The position numbers and the translations under genes were made by a program. Below are positions 63,096-64,000 of a stretch of 64,000 nucleotides of DNA, piece after piece. This DNA is from Actinobacteria bacterium OV320 (GTDB lineage Bacteria > Actinomycetota > Actinomycetes > Streptomycetales > Streptomycetaceae): assembly GCA_001298545.1 (NCBI GenBank), contig LJCX01000023.1, forward strand, positions 1 through 64,000. Reading direction: 5' to 3'. The notes beneath the pieces are model-generated. The model made no database searches, was not told the DNA's origin, and was given only the letters and a program-made list of their open reading frames with translations. How positions within the stretch are numbered: the first letter of the stretch is position 1; each line of letters begins with the position of its first letter.

Positions 63096-63698
63096 GTGGC
63101 GGCAGTGCCCAGGACGACGGACGGTGCAGAGGCCCCTGTTCCGCAGCGGCTGCTCGCCGCCGCCACCCGGCTCTTCGCCGAGCAGGGCTACGACCGGACC
63201 TCGGTGCAGGAGATCGTCGAGGCGGCAGGCGTCACCAAGGGTGCGCTGTACCACTACTTCGGCTCCAAGGACGACCTCCTGCACGAGGTGTACGCGCGCG
63301 TGCTGCGCGTGCAGCAGGAGCGGCTGGACGCCTTCGCGAACGCCGACGAGCCGATCGAGAAGCGGCTGCGGGGCGCGGCGGCGGACGTCGTCGTCACGAC
63401 GATCGAGAACCTCGACGACGCGTCGATCTTCTTCCGCTCGATGCACCACCTGAGCCCCGAGAAGAACAAGCAGGTGCGGGCCGAGCGCCGGCGCTACCAC
63501 GAACGCTTCCGCGCCCTCGTCGAGGAGGGCCAGGAGGCCGGCGTCTTCTCCACGGCGACCCCGGCCGACCTGGTCGTGGACTACCACTTCGGCTCCGTCC
63601 ACCACCTGTCGACCTGGTACCGCCCGGACGGTTCCATGGGGCCGCAGGAGGTCGCCGACCATCTGGCGGATCTGCTGCTGCGGGCGCTGCGCCCCTGA
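63096..63698 (+). CDS. TetR-family regulator (local acyl-CoA operon)
   Basis: 200-aa protein with HTH VPQRLLAAATRLFAEQGYDRTSVQEIVEAAGVTKGALYHYFGSKDDLLHEVYA. The start at 63096 (GTG after GAGGAAGG) is preferred; GTG 63105 is also possible. It is the last gene of an operon with the SDR and acyl-CoA synthetase and likely represses it through the motif at 60531-60548. Confidence 0.88.
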   Translation: MAAVPRTTDGAEAPVPQRLLAAATRLFAEQGYDRTSVQEIVEAAGVTKGALYHYFGSKDDLLHEVYARVLRVQQERLDAFANADEPIEKRLRGAAADVVVTTIENLDDASIFFRSMHHLSPEKNKQVRAERRRYHERFRALVEEGQEAGVFSTATPADLVVDYHFGSVHHLSTWYRPDGSMGPQEVADHLADLLLRALRP

Positions 63699-63714
63699 GC
63701 GGACGAGTACACAG

Positions 63715-63748
63715 GTAAGGGGCGGTCGCCATGGCGACCGCCCCTTAC
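63715..63748. terminator. Perfect 34-bp palindrome between convergent genes
   Basis: GTAAGGGGCGGTCGCC (63715-63730), AT, then its exact reverse complement to 63748. The whole stretch is self-complementary and lies between the TetR stop and the convergent acyl-CoA dehydrogenase stop, a good bidirectional terminator. Confidence 0.85.
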
Positions 63749-63756
63749 CGCGTGTC

Positions 63757-64000
63757 CTACAGGTACTTCTTCAGCTCCCGCCGCGCCAGCGACCGCTGGT
63801 GGACCTCGTCCGGGCCGTCGGCGAGCATCAGGGTGCGGGCGCTCGCGTACAGCTCGGCCAGCGGGAAGTCCTGGCTCACACCGCCCGCGCCGTGCAGCTG
63901 GATCGCACGGTCGAGGATGTCGACCACCGCGCGCGGCGTCGCGATCTTGATGGCCTGGATCTCCGTGTGGGCGCCCCGGTTGCCGACGGTGTCCATCATC
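63757..64000 (-). CDS. Acyl-CoA dehydrogenase, C-terminal fragment
   Basis: The frame is open to the end of the window on the minus strand, so only the C-terminal part (about 80 residues) is seen. It contains IKIATPRAVVDILDRAIQLHGAGGVSQDFPLAELYASARTLMLADGPDEVHQRSLAR, which is the usual end of acyl-CoA dehydrogenases including the DGPDEVH active-site loop. The catalytic core is outside the window. Confidence 0.85.
   Translation of the reverse strand, partial: MMDTVGNRGAHTEIQAIKIATPRAVVDILDRAIQLHGAGGVSQDFPLAELYASARTLMLADGPDEVHQRSLARRELKKYL

Overview
The window is a roughly 73% GC, gene-dense chromosomal segment from a Streptomyces or close relative. The signs are strong third-position GC, GTG and TTG starts, many secreted hydrolases, numerous TetR/GntR/MarR regulators, SoxR, ECF sigma/anti-sigma pairs, LAxTG-type sortase substrates and a rare TTA codon. 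I saw no rRNA, tRNA, insertion sequence, prophage, CRISPR array or classical biosynthetic gene cluster. It reads as chromosomal arm or core DNA rather than a mobile island.

Layout. 1-10 kb: tail of an SPFH/slipin gene, a streptogrisin-type protease, a relic of a membrane-protein gene, an SOS mutagenesis cassette (dnaE2 plus a catalytically degenerate Y-polymerase of ImuB type) behind a LexA-like box, a divergent cupin/MarR pair with two palindromic operators, a secreted lipase and a wall-anchored AA10 lytic polysaccharide monooxygenase. 10-15.3 kb: housekeeping and orphan genes (GNATs, methyltransferase, DUF402, YtrA-type GntR, DUF72, DUF5925 AAA ATPase). 15.4-18.1 kb: a translationally coupled glycosyltransferase-glycosyltransferase-polysaccharide deacetylase operon with a leader hairpin. 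18.5-22.6 kb: divergent secreted subtilase and SGNH esterase, then a membrane Ser/Thr kinase.

22.6-29.4 kb is the most cohesive candidate system. It has a His-rich RcnA/NicO-like metal transporter, a membrane TPR protein and a secreted DUF4331 protein, transcribed divergently from a SigK-like ECF sigma factor and an RskA-like anti-sigma factor. Both divergent promoters carry near matches to the mycobacterial SigK consensus. Just downstream, a 93-aa small-protein gene is broken by a 209-bp imperfect tandem duplication containing a poly-G run; this may be an assembly error. 30-34.6 kb: a hmgA - GntR - orphan LlaBIII-C-like protein - CoA-transferase operon on the minus strand. 34.7-44.4 kb: a lipoprotein, a TetR and a formate-dehydrogenase-like molybdoenzyme with a palindromic operator, a citrate-type transporter behind a leader that can sequester its ribosome binding site, an MFS exporter, a surface protein with a sortase, and an MsiK-like ABC ATPase containing a TTA codon.

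44.4-64 kb is rich in acyl-CoA and aldehyde/alcohol metabolism. It holds ALDH-ADH, acyl-CoA dehydrogenase, MaoC hydratase, SDR, acyl-CoA synthetase and a second acyl-CoA dehydrogenase, each near a TetR regulator. Three different operator-like palindromes can be assigned by recurrence or position, which suggests small local regulons. Interspersed are SoxR, a DraRnl-type RNA ligase, a BKACE-like enzyme and a large secreted penicillin/AHL acylase whose stop codon lies inside a six-unit 17-bp tandem repeat. Gene starts were chosen mainly by Shine-Dalgarno position and overlap with the upstream gene. Functions come from family motifs recognised by eye, without database searches.
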